Positions 22,748 through 36,129 are shown, counted from the stretch's first letter. The stretch is DNA of 64,000 bases from Capitulum mitella (GCA_030062745.1 CP099854.1:11124014-11188013); one strand, 5' to 3'. Notes: generated by a model from the letters alone, not told the origin. Made by a program: numbers and translations.

Positions 22748-23653
22748 CTATTGCCCCGGCGAGCTCTCGTCGGCGGCGGGCGGCGCCGGCAGCTCAGGCA
22801 GCGCCGGCACGCCGGCCGCCAGGTACGGGGCGGCCAGTTCGAACCGGCGCTCCTCCTGCTTGTGGATCTTGGTGTGCGTCTTCAGGATGGACGACCGGGC
22901 GAAGCTCTTGCCGCAGATCTTGCAGTCGAACGGCCGCTCGCCGGTGTGGATGCGGCAGTGGTCCTTAAGGTGGTGCCGGAACTTGAACGCCTTGCTGCAC
23001 CACTCGCAGCGGAACGGCCGGTCGCCCTGGTGCGCGGCCGCGTGCTCCCGTAGCGCCGCCGCCGACTCGAAGGCGCGCGCGCACACCTTGCACGTGACGG
23101 GCGCGCCGTCGTCGGCCGGCGTCGGCGTCGTCGGCGCCGACCGCTCGCCGGACGGGCTGGCCGTCGGCGAGCCGCCGCCGCCGTCGACGGCCGACAGGTT
23201 GAGCGGGCCGCGAGAGTCGAACTCGCCGCCGGCGGTCGCGTGGCGGCCGCCGAGCAGCGGCATCATGCCGGCCAGCATGCCGCGGCCGGCGCCCAGGTCC
23301 GACAGGCCGACCAGCGGCGACAGGAAGCGGAGCTCGGAGCGCAGGCCGCCGGGCAGGTACTGCGGCAGCCGCAGGCCGGGCTCCGGCAGCGGCTCGGCCC
23401 AGAGCGGCCGCCGCTCGCGCGAGTCGTGCGGCGGCCAGCTGTGCGAGTGCACGGCCGGCGCGGCGGCCGCCTCCTCCGGCCGGGAGCGGGCCGGCGCGCG
23501 CACCACGGTGGCGCGCTCGGCGCCGGCCGCCGGCTCTTGCGGCGTCTGGCCGGGCGGCGCGTGAGAGCTGCCGTGGTGCGCCTGCAGCTGGTGCTGCGAC
23601 CGGAAGCTGAGCCCGCACTCCGGGCACAGGTAGGTGGTGCCGGCGGCGGCCCC
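22748..23653 (-). CDS. BTB-zinc finger transcription factor, terminal exon with four C2H2 fingers
   Basis: The exon encodes 301 residues and ends in TAG. Finger 1 (CPEC, residues about 10-31 of the exon) is followed by roughly 180 residues of low-complexity Ala/Gly/Pro/Ser-rich linker. Fingers 2-4 then follow in tandem near the C-terminus: CKVC-type, CEWC with KAFKFRHHLKDH, and CKIC with KSFARSSILKTH. They are joined by a TGERPF-type linker between fingers 3 and 4, and all zinc ligands are present. The acceptor on the minus strand is a strong pyrimidine tract ending CTCCGCCGACAG, which puts the exon start at 23653 in phase 0. The frame stays open 5' of this only by chance. Sequence-specific DNA binding in the nucleus is inferred. 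Linkage to the BTB exon rests on strand and phase. I cannot assign a named orthologue. Confidence 0.85.
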   Translation of the reverse strand, partial: GAAAGTTYLCPECGLSFRSQHQLQAHHGSSHAPPGQTPQEPAAGAERATVVRAPARSRPEEAAAAPAVHSHSWPPHDSRERRPLWAEPLPEPGLRLPQYLPGGLRSELRFLSPLVGLSDLGAGRGMLAGMMPLLGGRHATAGGEFDSRGPLNLSAVDGGGGSPTASPSGERSAPTTPTPADDGAPVTCKVCARAFESAAALREHAAAHQGDRPFRCEWCSKAFKFRHHLKDHCRIHTGERPFDCKICGKSFARSSILKTHTKIHKQEERRFELAAPYLAAGVPALPELPAPPAADESSPGQ

Positions 23654-26600
23654 CTGTCGGCGGAGGACAGACAGAGTCAGAGGCGACGAGCGGGAGGTGG
23701 CGGGTTCGAGGCTCACCGGGCGCTCGCTCGGCAAAGCTCGGCGACAGTCCACACAGAAGACGTCACCGCAAGGAGAGCAACAGATGGCCGCGCCTTCGAG
23801 CGCACCGATGAGCACCTGTTCTGGAAATAGCCGTAACACGGTTATCTATGTGCCACGGAAGCTGTCCAGAAGACTCACATGAGGCTCGAGAAGAGCCACT
23901 GATATCTACAGGCCAGAGTCAACATCACCCTACGACGGACATACATTTGGATGGTGAACAGCATTACTCTGGGCATGGTTGGCCGCCATAGAATACTTTC
24001 CGGGACGGGAGTTGGTAAGTCACGATGCCGCCATAAATAATCGGAACCTGGTGTTCCTGCCTCACCTGACGAAGTCAAGTGGTTGCAGGGAGCACACACA
24101 AATGCAGGAAAAGCACACAGAAGCAGGAAACTAGCTCAGATTCTTCCTGGTTTACTTTTTGGGCCCTGTCAGTTGGTGGTCCTATTGTGCCTCCTTACCA
24201 CAAAAAATGAAAACACTGCTTCCGTTTTCATGTAGTTTTCTCTCCACTAAAGTCACAGCTAAAAATTAAACCATCATTAAGCATATTCTTGCTCCTGCGT
24301 TCCGCCAAGAATATCTGCGCCATCTTCCGTTTAGGTCAGACCATTGAAGTCCTGAAGAAGCCAAATATCCCAGTCGGTGAAAATGCAAGCTTCGAAAAAC
24401 TTATCAAACTCGTTTATTTGACGGCCACCGGTCGGATAGTCTCTCTGGGACCCGCTGAACGGCATGGAGACTGACAAAAACTGACAGATTAAAAACCAAC
24501 AGAAAAAAGCCTGAAAGGTGACGGGCCGTGGTCCGGCCGTCTCCCAAATTCAGCAATCGCCAGGGGGATACGGCTCTGGCCACTGGACGACAACCTTGAA
24601 CAGCGGATCACGGCTGACGCTCTGGGCAGACGTCAGCAGCAGGGCAAGACCGTGTGCTATTCGTCCGCTGACCCGTCTCCGCGTCAAAGCTGGAATTCTG
24701 ATTGCACTTCAAAATCGTGCCGATCTGAACCGAAACATATATGAATTTTGCGATTTATTTCATGTTTAAGCTAAGCTGAACCAAACTTTAGACTTATGTT
24801 TGTACAGAAGCAGGTGATGCAAAAGCTGGACGACCTCCCTCCCTGCTACGCTCGAAGACATGCTCGACACCGCCTGTTTCACGCCAGCGTGCTGGCCGAA
24901 TTCCAGCCAGCGGCTGAACATTACCATCCGGCCTTCCTCTCGCGTCCTTGGTTCCATTTATAATTATATATAATTTATATATATAATTTCTTCCCCATCA
25001 GAAGCGGAAGGAAACGGAGGAAAACGCTGCCTATGTCATATATCCTATCTGTACGATGGAGATGTTCAGGGTGCCCCTGGCACACCCGGCTTTGGGTGCC
25101 CGCGCACCTAAAAGCTACATCTGTGTGTAGCAGCCATAGGGCAGGTAGGGCAACAACGCTATTAACTTCTGTTAAGTTGAACAAAAGCACCAAAAAGCAC
25201 ACACACAGACAAAAATGGCCTAAAAATGTATCTGGTCCTACAAACTTCGAAACTCAGTAAATAGATTGGAAATCGCTCCCATTACCCTGTCCCTGCATCA
25301 CGTTTGAAAACTGGCCGTGGCCGAACACCACCGCACGCTGCATGCTCCCAGGCCAACAATCGTGACAACTGCGTCCTCCTGCTTTTAGAAAACCGTGTAC
25401 ACAATCACAGACGGCGGCACAGCAACCGCCGATCGCCGCCAAATCTCAGTTCCGTCTGCGTCCCACCAGACGCCGCTAGCCAGTTGTGAGACATTCATGA
25501 CGCACTGTCACGAAACAAACCGGCTGACACAAAGCGGGTGCATGCGCACTGACCCCTCCCCCTGCCCCCGTCCCCGCCCCCGCATGTGCATGGCAATCAA
25601 TATCTGCGGGCCAGAATTCGTCTGCGAGCGGTTGAATGCGGTGGGCGATAGATGGCAGCACAATAGACGGTCGTTCCCGAGTTAAATTTACATCGGCGTT
25701 GCCAAGGCGAATCAGCTGATACCAGGTCTCTCCATGGCGAGGTGGGCAGGCATGCTTCTGTCGGACAGTTCTGCCGAAAATGGGTGGCTAATCGCAGAGG
25801 TTTTCGTTAGCTGTCATTCAGGGAACCAACTCCCGAAGGCCGTCAGTTGGGAAGGTGAAGACGCATTTTACAATGTAATTTACGGAGTTGCGTCTACATA
25901 CAAGGAGTGCAGGAGCATCCAGAAAAGTTGGGGGAAGACGTTTTCCCGTGGGGCTTATGTTGAATTTTCCCGGAAATGGGGGGGGGGGGCGTGGTCCCGT
26001 TCCTACGCGCATGTTTCATACATGAAATACTGTATCAGCGAGAACTAAAATTTCGTAAGTCATTAAGATTACACACGCTATGACTCTGGACACCGTTAGC
26101 TTGCGTATCACAAGACAGAAATGAATAAGGACCATATGAGTTCCCCGCCCCTCTCTCAGGTACGGTCTGTGTAGGCCCCTCCAGCACTGTGACCTAAAGA
26201 ATAAACCTCGCTCTTCCACTTCTCTAAGTCGAAGTCTAAGACTCGAAGTTCAATGCGAACCAGCGACACTATGAAGTAGTTGTTTTTGAGGACGGGCCTG
26301 GTCGCCAACGCAGTCACCAGTTCCTGCAGCACGCTCTCCGACCCGGGCGCCGCAGAGCACCGTTATAAAGGTCCGGCCGACAGAGGTCAAGTCAAGGTTA
26401 AGGGCCACAAACGGTGCAACGTTTCCAGGAAGGGAGGAGAGAGGAGAACAGAGAGGAATGGCGAAAAACAGGGAAGGGAGAGCCAAACAACGCTTTTTGA
26501 TTGGCTTCTTTCGTGCAACACGCACATGTTACAACAGTGTTAATGTTGCATTTTCCTCGTTCCGGGAGTTGGCATTTGCCCCCACCCTTCGTCGCGTCGG

Positions 26601-27776
26601 CCAGGACCTGCTCTCCTGACAGCTCTGCGTCTGCTGCTGGCCTCGCTAAGACGGCGTCAGCAGCCGGGCCGTACGGAGCCCGGGGCGGGCCTCTGGCTGC
26701 AGTCAGTTGGGTATCACAGTAGCGGTGCACGGTCACACGGCCTTGTGCACGCGGTTACCGCCGCCGCTGGTCTCCATGGCAACAAACTGGGCACGGCCGA
26801 CTCAGCACAGCGTCTTGTACAACGTGAGCCGCCGGCCGGGGGGGGGGGGGATGTGAGGATGCAGCGTCAATCCACGCTGAAATGCATAATCATCTTCGCC
26901 CCGGAAAACTTTACTGGAAATGGTGGATTCATGGTCTATATCGAATGCCTTGCATTGTCGAAGGAGTACTGTTCATTGGAATGCAGAACACTTCAATTCC
27001 AACAAAAATAAAAAAGGCAAACGCTTATTATCGTGCCTGTTTTATGAAAATTTGGACATGAGATGCGTCATCGAGCCCAAACCGGACGAGTGAAGTCATG
27101 GTGGTACGAGGCAATGAATCTGATAGTAAACGCAGAAAGATCGGTATTTAAGGAACAAAAGTCTCTCATAGTGTTACATGCTTCATTTTTCCGATAAAAA
27201 ACGGAAATTTTGAGATTCAAACACCTTTTTCATATGTTTTGCTCCATATGAAATAATGCCAGTGACAAATTTGATGATGTCGTTCCAACATTAAACGCGG
27301 TAAGGTCAAAAGAATCCCGAACCTATGAGAATGTGGTCATACGGTAAAATCTACGCATCCAGTGTCCACCATGCCTCGGTCCTGTTTACACTCCTTTCAC
27401 ATTACGCAACATCTTCGTCATATGTAAGCTGCAACAGGTGAAATCCTGAACTAAGGAGCGATATATTAAGTTGGTTAGGCAAGAACCACTCTAAAGCAGT
27501 TCCTTCATATGCAGCGCCTTTGAGATTATGTTAACGTTGTCCAAGGCTGGTAGGGCTGTCGCCCTGCCTGCCCAGTTTACCTGTTTCCTGCGACGCCTAC
27601 ACCCATGGCCGAAATGTGCAGAATCAAGAAATGAAAGTGTCATCTAATAAAAATTATGTCAAACTGCTCAACTTCTAACTACAAAAAAGAATTTTAAGAC
27701 ATAGCGTACGCCGAATATCATCCATATCTCCAGGACCGACCGCTCTTGGGTATGAAACATTACAGGAACACTCTCT

Positions 27777-28262
27777 TCAAATTAGTTTGATTTCAGACAT
27801 TCCCTTGTGCCAACTTGAAACTTCTGAGCAATGCAGGTAGACACCGGTGCATATTGCTGTGTTCGGCCTCTGCATCAGTACGCAACACTGATGGCCGCTG
27901 CGCCTCAGTTGCGCAGAGCGGCCATCAGTCAGGGCCGTCACAGAAGCCCCGTGGCAGTCTCTGCCCAGAGTCCGGTAAACTGTGAGAGACGAGGCTTCAG
28001 AGCCGTCCATCACATCGCCGTCCGCGGCGTACAGAGGCCGGTCTGTCATCTGCACGTCGCTGGGTACAAACTCTGGTGCACGGATGCGCCGCAAACGGAC
28101 GCTGTTTACCTTGGCGTCCATTTCTTGGCGGTCGAAACGGCGGGACCATATAGGGTGCTTGTCGAGCCATACAGGTCTCTTCGCAACTGGTAGCAAGAGG
28201 CCTCTTTCCTTCTCCATCCCTCCCATTCCCTCGGCTTTTCTGCTCTCTCCTCTCGCGCTCAA
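27777..28262 (-). CDS. Unassigned open frame, possible exon or chance
   Basis: A 161-codon minus-strand frame with a mixed, non-repetitive composition; the middle reads for example APEFVPSDVQMTDRPLYAAD. I do not recognise the family. It contains a 16-18 bp inverted repeat (27888-27928), which is unusual inside a coding exon. It lies in the long intron of the BTB-ZF gene, on the same strand. Without homology I consider chance or a transposon relic as likely as a gene. Confidence 0.2.
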   Translation of the reverse strand: MSARGESRKAEGMGGMEKERGLLLPVAKRPVWLDKHPIWSRRFDRQEMDAKVNSVRLRRIRAPEFVPSDVQMTDRPLYAADGDVMDGSEASSLTVYRTLGRDCHGASVTALTDGRSAQLRRSGHQCCVLMQRPNTAICTGVYLHCSEVSSWHKGMSEIKLI

Positions 28263-28609
28263 CAGTGACCATCCGGAGGTTGTCAGTGATCGTCAGTGAC
28301 ACTCATCGTTCACTGACTTCGACTGACATCTGACACATTGGCATCATGAACCAGACCTTCACTAACTGGCAGTCGCTGGTAGGCTTTGGACAAGGCACGA
28401 TAAATGGCTTTGAAGTAACGGTCATTGGCATTCACCAAAGGTTGGTCTGAGGGATTTCGGCAGGACCCAAACCCATCTAAACCACTCAAGCTGTTGAGAA
28501 CTAACATCCGATCCTATCTCCAGCATATTCTCCGTGCTCTCCGACCTTTCTCGAAACGGCTCGGCCCCTGCCAGTGGCCCCTGGCAACACTCGTTATCTG
28601 GTCAGCGTC

Positions 28610-28640
28610 CCCGCCGCCGCCGCCGCCGCCGCCGCCGGCC
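28610..28640. repeat. (CCG)n trinucleotide repeat
   Basis: A CCG/GCC tract is followed within 60 bp by a G homopolymer of about 12 at 28714. The long minus-strand frame 28594-29394 ends in poly-Ala because of this tract. Confidence 0.9.
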
Positions 28641-31639
28641 GACCTCGGTCGATGGGGGCCGCGGGGAGGGGGGCACGCACGCCCCAAGGCGCCGTCGGCG
28701 ATCGAGGCCGACCGGGGGGGGGGGGGGCGGCCAGACGGCGGGCGGTGCCATCGCCTCTGGCACTGGCACGTAGCTGGGTAGCTCTGGCACCGGCACGCTG
28801 CTGGGCACAGAACGCGTCAGACGACCGGCACTCGCTGCTCCCGAAAAAAATTGCTGAAGACAGCCGTGCGTCCAATGGATTTGCGCCAGCAGACCTGACG
28901 ACAGCTGAGAAAACGTGCGACTGATGCAACATTGCGCGATGCCAGTAACTGGACGTTCCGGCTTGAGATTTAAAGAACACTGCTAAAACTGAGGGATAAG
29001 CGACTGCAGTGCATGTTGTTAGAAATGGAGGAAAGGTCAGACTACGATTCCCAGTCAGATCTTCCCAGTGGATGTCCATGTGGACCCATGCAAACTTATC
29101 GAAAACTGAAGTTGCATTTTTGCCATACCAAAGCTCCGCCATTTGCGGACAAATGCTGTCATATCGCCTGTTTGTAAGGCGACCGGCCGGCGCCGGATGC
29201 TCCTGTACCGACTCGCGACGTCCCCACAGCAGCATCACGCAAGACGTCCACCCCCTCGCTCTCCACTCATCGGACAGCCAATCACTGCAGCACTGCCACC
29301 AAGAGCATCTGGGCCAACGCTGCAGCCGCAGGCGGAGAGGACCCCACAAAGGAGTATGCGCCAGCACCGCCGGAATACAGCCAAACGCTGGCATAACTGT
29401 CGCCCCCCCCCCCCACTGAGCTTCCCTGTTGTCCCGACACGCTACAGCTGGCCAGGACGTTGTCTGAGCTCGTTCCAGTACGTTTTTGCTGCTTGTTTTT
29501 GTTTTTGTCGACCTTCTGCCCCATGTTCCGGCTGTTCTGGCGACTTGTCTGTTGTTTAGGTGGATGAGGTACTATTATGCGTTACAGCCTCCACGTGTCG
29601 CAGTTCCATTCCATTCCATGACGTTCAACAGTTCCAATTGATGCAATAACCAAATTCAGCACCCGGTGATCGCCGTAAAAAACGTCATTGATTTCCAAAA
29701 TGTTATTTATAAAGTCAACGCGAATGCATGGACGCCACCGTCTATTGTACAGATAATCAGGAAAATTAAAAGTGCCCACAAACTCCCCACTTCGGCACTG
29801 GAAAACGACTACAATGCAAGTCCTTAGAACGGAACATAATACTTCCATCCTGGTAAACACGACAGTCGAAAGCACAACCAATACGGAGATGGCCGCTATG
29901 GAGACTTCCATTCAGAATACATACAGAGACCAATCCCATTTCAAGAACAGTCAGTTCATACCATCACACTGCAATAGATGTGGGAACTCAGGGAAACGTG
30001 TCGTGACGTATCAGATGTGGACAACGAGAGTGCAGCATACTGACAAATCATCCAACTGGACTGGATAAGTGGTTTCTGAGACTACAGTATCCTGTTTGCC
30101 ATCAGCGGCCAGGTTTAGCCAGATGCGTTGTGGCCTTTGGTTAAGGTCTGGCCAGGTCAGGCCAGGTCAGGGCAACCATTGCACTACTTATGACAGCTCA
30201 AACCAAAAGGTCGGCCATGGATTCCCATGGGGTACAAACTTGTCCCAAAGCCGGGTTTGTCCCTGAACCTGGGCTTCCGGTTAACAAAGAGAAGGGGCAT
30301 TATAAAAGTTGGCCGTCCTTAATACTGGAAGGCATCCTATGTGCCACTCAAAGAGCAAGTGAACGTTCGGGGATATGTTTGCATGTTTGCAAGTTATTAT
30401 CATGTTTGCAGTTTTTAAGAGGTATGCTGACTGCTGATCGGAATGCAGGCCAAGTGTTACCTCACTCCCATTTTGCAAGTAAACGTTCGCAAAAATGTCC
30501 GTTCATAACAGAAGAGACGATAAAAAACATTTCATCAAAATGCCTGTGCGAACACTGCACTATAATCCGTCTTTGTTGTTTACTTCCATAACAGAGCTGG
30601 AACGCCCGCGACTTTAATAGTGTTTATATAGATGCAGTAAGGACCAAACAGCAACAAAGGCAGGAGCATTTCGACTGTGAACTGAACTGAACTGGCCTTC
30701 GAAGAGAGAAAAGGCGTAAGAGACAACTGATGCGAAGTCGGAGGAAAGGACCAGAGCTCCAGTTTGTGTACAGGTCAAGGCCTAGAATCGTCTCAGGTTA
30801 GTCAAATCATCGTAAGCCGTTCACCACTTTCTCGTGCGTTCAGGACCCAAGGCCTGGATAGCGCGTCGGGATTGATAACTGGTGTGAGGATGAAAACTGC
30901 ATGTATGCTGTGAAGTCTTTCTGTCCTCTGCACAGCACCCAGCGGCGTCTTGCCCAGTTCCGCTGACAGCGAGGCACCGTTATCGTCTCCGGCAGGCGCG
31001 CCGTCTCGGAGATTCGATTGAAGACTAAGTCTGGTGCGTCGTCAAGGCGGAGGTCTGCACCACCAGAGGCCATCGCCGGGGTCAGCGATCCGGCGAAATC
31101 ACGTGTCGTTGACTCTCCCGCCGACTCACAAGCAGCCAAAGACGTCCAGTGCACAACTGTGACGAAACCCCTTAGCGTTCTTTGCTCATCACGTCGGTCA
31201 GCCAGCGGCGGTTGGGCTTATAATTACTTCCCTGGTAGTGACTTTTCAAACAGCAACGCATGGTTTTGCGTTCTTCCAGGCAGGCGCTAGTCTGGCGCTC
31301 AGGACGGAGGTGAAAGGGTGCGCCGGAATCGATGCCACGTGGCGCGGCGCGCCGGAGGACCCGGCGAACCCGCTGGCTGCCGGTTGCTGCTGTCGTGAGC
31401 CGGCAGCGGCTGCCGACGACGCCTGCGACCTGTGTAGCTCGATCAATGCGTGCTCGGCCAGGACAGCAGGGCCCTCGGCCGGGGGAGGGACCTTTGGACG
31501 ATGAGAATGAGAGAATGGCAAAGCAAACGGATTGGGAGAATTAACAGAATCTAATGGTAAAATACAAATCGGATCTCTGCTGCCAACAAAGATTGCAGCT
31601 CGAAAGGAATCGATGCCGAATAAATGTTAAGTTGGTGGA

Positions 31640-32000
31640 ATAAATTAGTGGAATAAAATTCCTGTTACTGTGGAAATTTTTGTCAACATTGCCTTTGATG
31701 TTGCGTTTCCGTGACTCCAGTTTCTGAATTCCCTGCACAGGAAAACGTTATTTTTGGAACTGAAACTTCATTCACGTGTACTGTACTAAAAACGTGGACA
31801 CGGATGTCTCGCGAGCGTGGAATATATTAGCCAAATTAAATGCCTGTAACTGGAGAGATTACTGCCAATATTGCTGTCAGATCGAGGGTCAGTAATTGCA
31901 GTATCCGAATTTTCTATTTAGCAGAACGTTATTTTGAGGACCGTTTTCCCACCCACATGCACTGCACTAAACTCGGACACGGATGTTTTGCAGAGCGTGG
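31640..32000. repeat. Two diverged tandem copies of a ~180-bp unit
   Basis: Both copies share AACGTTATTTT, then a block with CACTGCACTAAA or its variant, then GGACACGGATGT, and end GAGCGTGG. The common blocks begin near 31745 and 31925. No coding signal is visible. Confidence 0.65.
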
Positions 32001-33691
32001 CTGTCGTTGCTCCTAGTCACGTGATAAACCAGCACAACAGCAGGAAAATTTGTGCCACCCATGTCCCGGGCTATTCTGGGCCGCCACAGATCCTTGACAT
32101 GAATGAAAGATGTCAATGGCACGTAGCGTCTCTCGCTATTTCTGTGCCCCAGTGCGGCGAAAACGGTCGCCTGGCGCCGGCTTCACCTCTGCACTTCGTC
32201 GATGACCTCTGCGTGCGGCCGCGACCCCCGCGGCCCGGCCCCGGGCGACTCTCGGGGTCGGGGGTCAGACGGGATCGATTCAGCGGCCGCGGTCAATGGG
32301 TTCACGCGATGGGCACCGCTCGCCGCCGTCTGCCCGGCAACAGGGGCGGATCAGGCGGGAAACAGGCCAACTCGATTGACTCCGCACGCGCTGCGGCCGC
32401 CGCCGCCCGGGGCCAAATATAGCAGCCCGTGGAGCTCTTCGGAGTAGACGCCATTCGGAGGTGGCCATGCTCCGACAGGGACCTGGGGGCTGGGGGTCAA
32501 ACGTGCAGCAGAATAAAGTCGTGTAGGCGTTCGTTATCTCCGCGTGATAAATCACCCAGTCCGGCAGAGGGATTTTTGGGTGGCCACCATTGGGTGGGTA
32601 GTCACGAATGGGTGGCTACCATGGCCAGGAGGGCCTGCCGGCAGTGGTGGTCGAGGCCGTTTTATCAGATTCTAGCTGCAGCACTAAACCTCGCCACCGC
32701 CGCTGAAACTGTAATTACACCCTTCACATTCTGTCACCAGTCATATTCAGCGCAATAATCTGCGCTGGCCTGCAACGTGATTAGTTCAGAAGTAACAACA
32801 ACAGCTCAGAAGCGAAACACATGCCAGTTTCCTGTAGTAATTAATGTGACATGACGGAATTAGCCACTAATGAGGAAACTATAACGAGCCAAAGACGAAG
32901 AGCCTGTTGTTTTTTGCCGTTCTGCTTGTCATTACCAAGAAGAGAAACTTATTTTGGGAGTCCATATCCGGAATTCCATGAGAATGGCCTGGGCCAGCTG
33001 ACTGAGATGTCAAGACGACGTAAACGATGCCCACGACACAGCCTTCATTCATTCAATGGTCCGAGTTGACGGTGTTATTTTTGGCGATGCGTTTTTTTGG
33101 TGATCAGAGAGCCACATTACACAGAGTGGCGCACCCCCATTCGTGTATGCACGCGGACGATGTGGGGATTGAGGCGTGCATCTCTGACACGCACCAGAGT
33201 CCTTCTTCCAGTCGGGAGAGCCCAGTGAAGAAGTTGATTATGTGGAGCTTACGTCACAGGTCTCATGACGAGAATTATTTGAAAACGTCGTCAGTGCTGA
33301 CGTCATTCGTTTGCTAATGGCTCCTTAGTGTCACGCCATCCTGCTAATGTGGTCGATGGTTTGACGCTGTTCACCTGATTCACGTCATGTGTTGAATTAT
33401 ACACCAGTCTGTTGAATTATCCACCAGTTCGCTAAACAAAGTAGTTTCCTGCTAACGCTTTATCTGCATAATTATGATCCAACAAGACGGTCGTCTTCGA
33501 TTCTTCCCGCATTAACATAATTCATTCTAAGAACGGCTGAACGTCGCGGTTGCTGCACTGGCTATCCCAAAGCGGACCGTTCATTCCAGCGTGTTCGAGT
33601 TTCTGAATGCTCCGTGAGCTCATAACCCCTTAGTCAACCATGCGAAACGATCCAACGATATCTGAGCACGATCCAAAATCTGAACTACCGT

Positions 33692-35624
33692 CAGGCGCGG
33701 ATCCAAGGGGCGATGGGGAAGATCGTTCCCTCCCCCCCCACCCTCTGAGGCCTGAGAGGGACCCTGAAAGGGCTCTGTATGAGCTCAACGGGGTCTCTGT
33801 GAAAACCTGACGGGTTTCTGATGCAGTCAGGGGTCTCTGGGAGGGTTAGATCACCCCTGGGACGGATAGAATGGCCCTAAGGCTCCCAAAGGGCTCCTGA
33901 GACCACAAAATGGTCCACACACGGTAAAGTGCCCCTGAGACCGCCAGAAGGGTCATACGGTCCTGAAATGGCCAATATAAGGACTGAGTCCCTTTGACAT
34001 GGGGGTCCCGAATGGGTTTCACGGGCCTGTGTGAAAAGCTCAAGGTTCCTGATGCAGTCAGAGGGTTTCCGGGAGGGCTAATGAAACCCTGAGACGGCAA
34101 GAGGGCCCCTGGAAGGCTCCAAGAGTCTCCGGGATTGCAAGAGGGGCTCTAACACGCCAAAGGGTCCATAAGACCGCTAAAAGTGCCACAGAGGCCCTTG
34201 AGACGGCAAGAACTTACGAACGAGGATGTCTAGCACGGCATACGCGCACGTTGAGCGGGGATTCACTTGTGACCGCCTTAGTCTCAAGAGGGACTCCAAA
34301 TGGGCTACAATGGTCGCCTTGGAAATCTGAGGGGTTGTTGATGCAGTCAGGGGGCTTCGGGAAGGCCAGACAGGTCCTGTGACGTTAAGGTGAGCTCCTA
34401 CACGGAAGATGTCCCCTGAGACCGCCAAAAAAAGTCGAAGGACCCCCTACTAGGCAAACACGAGAAGAGGGCCGCTAAGACGGTGGGGGAGGGGGGGGGG
34501 CGCTGGTCGGCCAGAGGGCCCCCGAGTGTGCCAGGAGGGCTCCTGGCACGGGAAAGGTCCCCCTGAGACTGCCAGTTAGGCCCCTGAAGAGCCAACAAAG
34601 GTACGGTTAGAGGGACCCTAAAACTACCGGATATACCCCATGTGACAGAGGAAGACCCTGATACAGCCATAGAGGACACCAGATACGTTCAGAAGACCCA
34701 TGGCATTGCACAAGGACATTGAAATCTTTAAAAGGTCTTTCTTTAACTGCCAGAGGGCCCCTGAGATAACAAAAATGTTCTGCAGAGGCGACAGTGGAGG
34801 ACAACAGGACAACCTAGGACAACAGGAGGTCAACTGCCGTGACAGGGGCTTCTAGAAAAAGGCCTTTGAGGGTGCTACTGTCTTTGAGAAGGAGGGGCCC
34901 CTGAGACGACCAGAGGGGCCCCTAAAACTATTAAATCTTGAGACGCCCAGGTAGCTCCTGAAGCGGCCAAAGGACTTAGAGATTGTCCAGAGGAGCCTCC
35001 ATCACGGCAGACTTATTGAGGGCCCCTGTTACTGCCTGAGGGCTCCTTAGACGGCAAAAAGGGACCCGAAATGGCTTAAGCGTCACTTAACTACCAGATG
35101 GGTCCCTGGGACTGTCCCAGGCCCCCTGAAACTGCCAAAGGAGCGCCAGAGACGTCCCGAGGGACGCGTGAAACTGTAAAAGGAATCTAAGACTTCTACA
35201 GGGCCCTGAGTCGGCAGACGGACCGAGGGAACCAAAAGTACCCCTCTCACTGCACAGGGGAGCCTAACCTAAGTTGGCAAAAGTCTCTAGAAACTACTAG
35301 GGGGCAGAGTGGTTACTGGACCAGATACGGAGACGACATTTCAAATAGAGGGAGAGATTCAACCGCCTAAAATCCCGCCGTTTTTGTAATCTTTGGGTCA
35401 CTCTGTACGGGAACAAAACGCAAACTTTCCTTTCAAATAAGGCTGCGTTATTGATTTGTTTTGGTTACTTCAAAGGGCGAAAAATGCAAAATGACATCAA
35501 ATATTCCCCATTAGACCCGCACGAATCTATGTTTTTCCTATCTGGAGGGCAAAAAAAATGGGCGGCCGCTCTAACCATTCGCCTTCCGCCCTCCACCCTT
35601 GGTGAAATCCTGGATCCGCCCCTC
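33692..35624. mobile_element. hAT-like non-autonomous element filled by a minisatellite
   Basis: The left end is CAGGCGCGGATCCAAGGGG. The right end, in reverse complement, is GAGGGGCGGATCCAGG. The element is flanked by 8-bp target-site duplications ACTACCGT (33684-33691) and ACTACCGC (35625-35632), matching at 7 of 8. An 8-bp duplication and CAGG..GGATCC-type ends fit the hAT superfamily. No transposase frame is present. Most of the interior is a degenerate tandem array. Confidence 0.65.
33730..35330. repeat. Degenerate short-unit minisatellite with higher-order structure
   Basis: Dozens of variants of a roughly 20-24 bp motif such as CCCCTGAGACGGCCAGAGGG fill 1.6 kb. A larger unit is marked by GATGCAGTCAG at about 33820, 34051 and 34340, each followed by a GGG..CCGGGAGGG-like block, giving spacings near 230 and 290 bp. 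It lies wholly inside the hAT-like element. Confidence 0.8.
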
Positions 35625-36129
35625 ACTACCGCCGCCTGAAATCAGCTCCGCTAATAAGGCACAGCACTTGAACCACCTCAATGAAATTTCAGTCATCCAC
35701 ACCAGGCAGCGATCAGAAATTTCGGTAAAACGTGGAACGGTTCGAAAGGGGCAGTCACGGCCCCTTCCGGCTCCGACATCCCCCGCAAAAAGGGTGAGTT
35801 TTCGGAAACTTCCTTCGGCAAGGCATCAGAGTTGATCATTCAGATCAGAACACGGGAACTGCAATAAGATGATCAGTACCTCTCGCCTCCCTGGCGACTT
35901 GTTGGGATTCCGCCCAGCAACGGACAAATCTCTCGACTTCCGAGCACCTCTCGATATAACCAGCCAGGTCCTGTAACGGTAAATGAGCAAGTTTCGTGAA
36001 CTGGATTTCGCAGTGACAATGCTGGCTGGCGCTGCTGTTGCCGCGTGTTAATTCAGACTGAAATAGCATATGTGTGAGTGTGGGATCGAGTCATTAATAT
36101 TACCAGCGTTGATCTGACGGCTGATTACA

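Noticed and set aside
22965-23830. Long overlapping frames on both strands over the zinc-finger exon
   Set aside because: They are GC-rich shadow frames of the real C2H2 exon, rich in Ala, Arg and Gly, with no domain.
23654-23839. Upstream extension of the zinc-finger frame with a Cys-rich segment (CCSPCGDVFCVDC)
   Set aside because: It crosses a strong polypyrimidine tract and CAG acceptor at 23654, so I treat it as intron that happens to be open.
28594-29394. 266-codon minus-strand frame
   Set aside because: No recognisable domain; the end is poly-Ala from the CCG repeat and the rest lacks splice sites or homology that I can see.
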